A DNA stretch of 64,000 nt from Dyadobacter sp. CY261 (GTDB lineage: Bacteria > Bacteroidota > Bacteroidia > Cytophagales > Spirosomataceae). This document shows positions 62,297 to 64,000 of the stretch, piece by piece. The position numbers and the translations under genes were made by a program. The stretch's first letter is position 1, and every line of letters starts with the position of its first letter. Under the pieces are notes generated by a model. The model was not told the DNA's origin. It was given only the letters and a program-made list of their open reading frames with translations, and searched no databases. The stretch spans positions 1 through 64,000 of the forward strand of contig NZ_JAKCPW010000001.1 of the NCBI RefSeq assembly GCF_021440085.1, in the 5' to 3' direction.

Positions 62297-64000
62297 ATGA
62301 AATTGAACTCGACAGGTTCCAAACAATCCGTGCGCAGTTTGCTGGGTATCCAGACGCTGCTCATGCTACTGTTCATGCAATTTAGCTGGGCCAAAAACAG
62401 TGCAGCGCAGGAAATGCTCAACCAGCGTATCTCGATCTCGGTTGAAAATGAACGGATCGAATCCGTGATTTCCCAGCTCGAAAAATCGGCCAAAGTCAGT
62501 TTTTTATACAGCCGGGAAATAATTCAATCTCGGCGCAAGATCAGTTTTGAGGCAGAAAATAAGACGCTTTCGACGGTGCTTGACGGCATTCTCCAGCCGC
62601 TTGGATTGAAATATGAAGTTTCAGGGGACAAAATCATCCTGAAAAGACAGCTGAATACATCCGAAGCTCCTCCCAGCGAAGTAGTCGTTCCTCAAACCAC
62701 TCAGGCCAACGCGGAAATTAGTATTGCCGGAACCGTGACCGACAATGCGGGCGTCGGTTTGCCAGGCGTGAGCATTCTGGTAAAAGGAACGCAAACCGGT
62801 ACTACCACGGATGCTGACGGTAAGTATAAACTTTCCGTGCCTGATAATAATGCTGTATTGATTTTCAGTTTTGTAGGTTATGTATCGCAGGAAATCGCTG
62901 TCGGTGCTAAAACGGCGGTCGATGTACAATTGCTTTCCGACGACCGTGCATTGGAAGAAATCGTTGTCGTAGGTTACGGTACACAGAAAAAGGCAAACCT
63001 TACCGGAGCGGTCTCAACCATTGACTCCAAAGCCATTGAAAACCGCCCGTCGAGTAATCTCGCAACCGGTATGCAGGGTGTAACGCCGGGTTTGGTGGTG
63101 ACGCGTCAGACGGGCCAGCCGGGTCGTGAAAACGTCAACATCCAGATCCGTGGCGCTACGTCGGCCAACGGAAATGTGAACCCGCTTGTTTTGCTTGATG
63201 GTGTCAGCGTACCTATCAGCACCATGCAAACCATGAACCCCAACGACGTAGAAAGCATCAGCGTTTTAAAAGATGCGGCGGCGGCGGCCATTTATGGTGC
63301 ACAGGCTGCTGGTGGGGTGATTTTGATTACAACCAAAAAAGGAAAGTCGGGTAAAGTGACGTTCGATTATCTGGGTCAACAGGGTATCGACTGGTCGTTG
63401 AATGTGCCAGAACGGATGTCGCTGATGGACGAAGCATTGTTCTCCAACCTGGCGCGGCAGAACTCCGGAAGCAGCCCCGAATACACCGATGAGGAGATCC
63501 AGCGCATCCGCGATAGAGTCCCGTATGTGATAAATCCTGCTGACACATCTTCCTACCTGTTTTATAATCAGGACCCCATTGCAAACCAGATTTTGCGCAA
63601 GTACACCTCCATGAGCACGCACAATATCACCGCCCGCGGAGGTACCGAGAAGCTCAACTTCCTTATTTCGGGAGGCTACTATAACAAGCAGGGCGTTTTT
63701 AAAGTGGGGCCCGACAATTATAGCCGCTATAATGTGCGGATGAACATCGGCGCGCAGCTCACGAAACACCTTACGCTCGACAGCCGGTTGGCCTATACTA
63801 ACGACAAGGCCAGAACCGCATCCGCAGAAGTGAATGGCGGCGGTTTGATCTATCAGGTATATCGTTTCCGTACCAGAAATCCGTTTTTTACACCGGAGGG
63901 CCGTTATAATTCGGCCAATAACACGTACGCAATCCTCGAATCGGGCGGGTATAACGAGAACCGCAGAAATTACTTTGATGGGGTATTCACATTGACGGCC
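62297..64000 (+). CDS. SusC-type TonB-dependent transporter with STN signalling domain (5' part)
   Basis: ATG 62297 starts a frame open to the window end (568 codons shown). Order: an N-terminal signal (to about 40), an STN (secretin/TonB short N-terminal) domain at about 42-115 (ISVENERIESVISQLEKSA, FEAENKTLSTVLDGIL), a carboxypeptidase-D2-like domain, then the SusC signature EEIVVVGYGTQKKANLTGAV and the plug (MQGVTPGLVV, SVLKDAAAAAIYGAQAAGG). The barrel is cut. STN domains contact FecR, so this transporter both imports and signals through the sigma/FecR pair upstream. An overlapping 6-codon frame (M-K-F-F-N-Q) starts at 62280 and ends on the ATGA of this start. Confidence 0.95.
   Translation, partial: MKLNSTGSKQSVRSLLGIQTLLMLLFMQFSWAKNSAAQEMLNQRISISVENERIESVISQLEKSAKVSFLYSREIIQSRRKISFEAENKTLSTVLDGILQPLGLKYEVSGDKIILKRQLNTSEAPPSEVVVPQTTQANAEISIAGTVTDNAGVGLPGVSILVKGTQTGTTTDADGKYKLSVPDNNAVLIFSFVGYVSQEIAVGAKTAVDVQLLSDDRALEEIVVVGYGTQKKANLTGAVSTIDSKAIENRPSSNLATGMQGVTPGLVVTRQTGQPGRENVNIQIRGATSANGNVNPLVLLDGVSVPISTMQTMNPNDVESISVLKDAAAAAIYGAQAAGGVILITTKKGKSGKVTFDYLGQQGIDWSLNVPERMSLMDEALFSNLARQNSGSSPEYTDEEIQRIRDRVPYVINPADTSSYLFYNQDPIANQILRKYTSMSTHNITARGGTEKLNFLISGGYYNKQGVFKVGPDNYSRYNVRMNIGAQLTKHLTLDSRLAYTNDKARTASAEVNGGGLIYQVYRFRTRNPFFTPEGRYNSANNTYAILESGGYNENRRNYFDGVFTLTA

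Overview
The window reads as a chromosomal segment of a Bacteroidota bacterium, most likely order Cytophagales and close to Dyadobacter or Spirosoma; the genus is my inference. The signs are two SusC-type TonB-dependent transporters, one with a SusD partner, an ECF sigma/FecR/SusC-with-STN surface-signalling set, C-terminal type IX secretion (T9SS) sorting domains, a single-chain PurL of about 1220 residues, bacillithiol deacetylase BshB1, LytTR/LytS-type two-component proteins, several LVIVD, DUF4468, DUF6152 and ZU5 proteins, and TAnnTTTG promoter elements.

Layout. 1-380: end of an rRNA operon, with the 3' tail of one 5S gene and a second 5S-like copy carrying a 14-bp tandem expansion. 557-4179: a lipoprotein and a T9SS-exported M12-type metalloprotease split by a frameshift. 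4388-12980: a stress or small-molecule detoxification block (ABM monooxygenase, DJ-1/PfpI, NAD(P)-binding reductase, cupin, carboxymuconolactone-decarboxylase-like protein, alpha/beta hydrolase) arranged around two divergent sigma-54 activators and a Crp/Fnr regulator. Three perfect TGTGA-N6-TCACA palindromes and a -24/-12-like promoter suggest one local circuit. 13000-17820: gene-poor sequence with hairpins and a short repeat around a diheme cytochrome c and two LVIVD proteins. 17824-25559: housekeeping genes (msrB, bshB1, a LysM/M23 peptidase, trxB, an OmpA-family protein, queE, mnmE). 25653-26316: remains of an sce7726/sce7725-like gene pair. 26364-28944: a LytTR/LytS system and a lipoprotein, with a matching direct-repeat site upstream of each unit.

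29493-34183: susC/susD-like pair. 34439-43324: SDR plus AraC regulator, ZU5 lipoprotein, DUF488, GH13 alpha-glucosidase, SGNH hydrolase, DUF4468, and a DUF6152/DUF6644 pair. 43680-47345: purL. 47342-50249: a three- or four-gene unit on the minus strand made of two subtilases without signal peptides, a tiny ORF between them, and a stand-alone propeptide-like protein. This is the best candidate here for an undescribed system. 50369-52118: a TetR regulator divergent from a DUF1772-like/cupin fusion, with a clear operator. 52129-59241: a T9SS-exported sialate-O-acetylesterase-like protein, an SGNH-like lipoprotein lacking the usual serine, a Fic remnant, a coiled-coil exported protein and a GH29 alpha-L-fucosidase. 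59643-64000: a 2H phosphoesterase and the ECF sigma/FecR/SusC signalling set, cut by the window end.

The carbohydrate-related genes (SusC/D, GH13, GH29, acetylesterase) fit a polysaccharide-degrading lifestyle. Family assignments come from motif recognition by eye. No database search was run.
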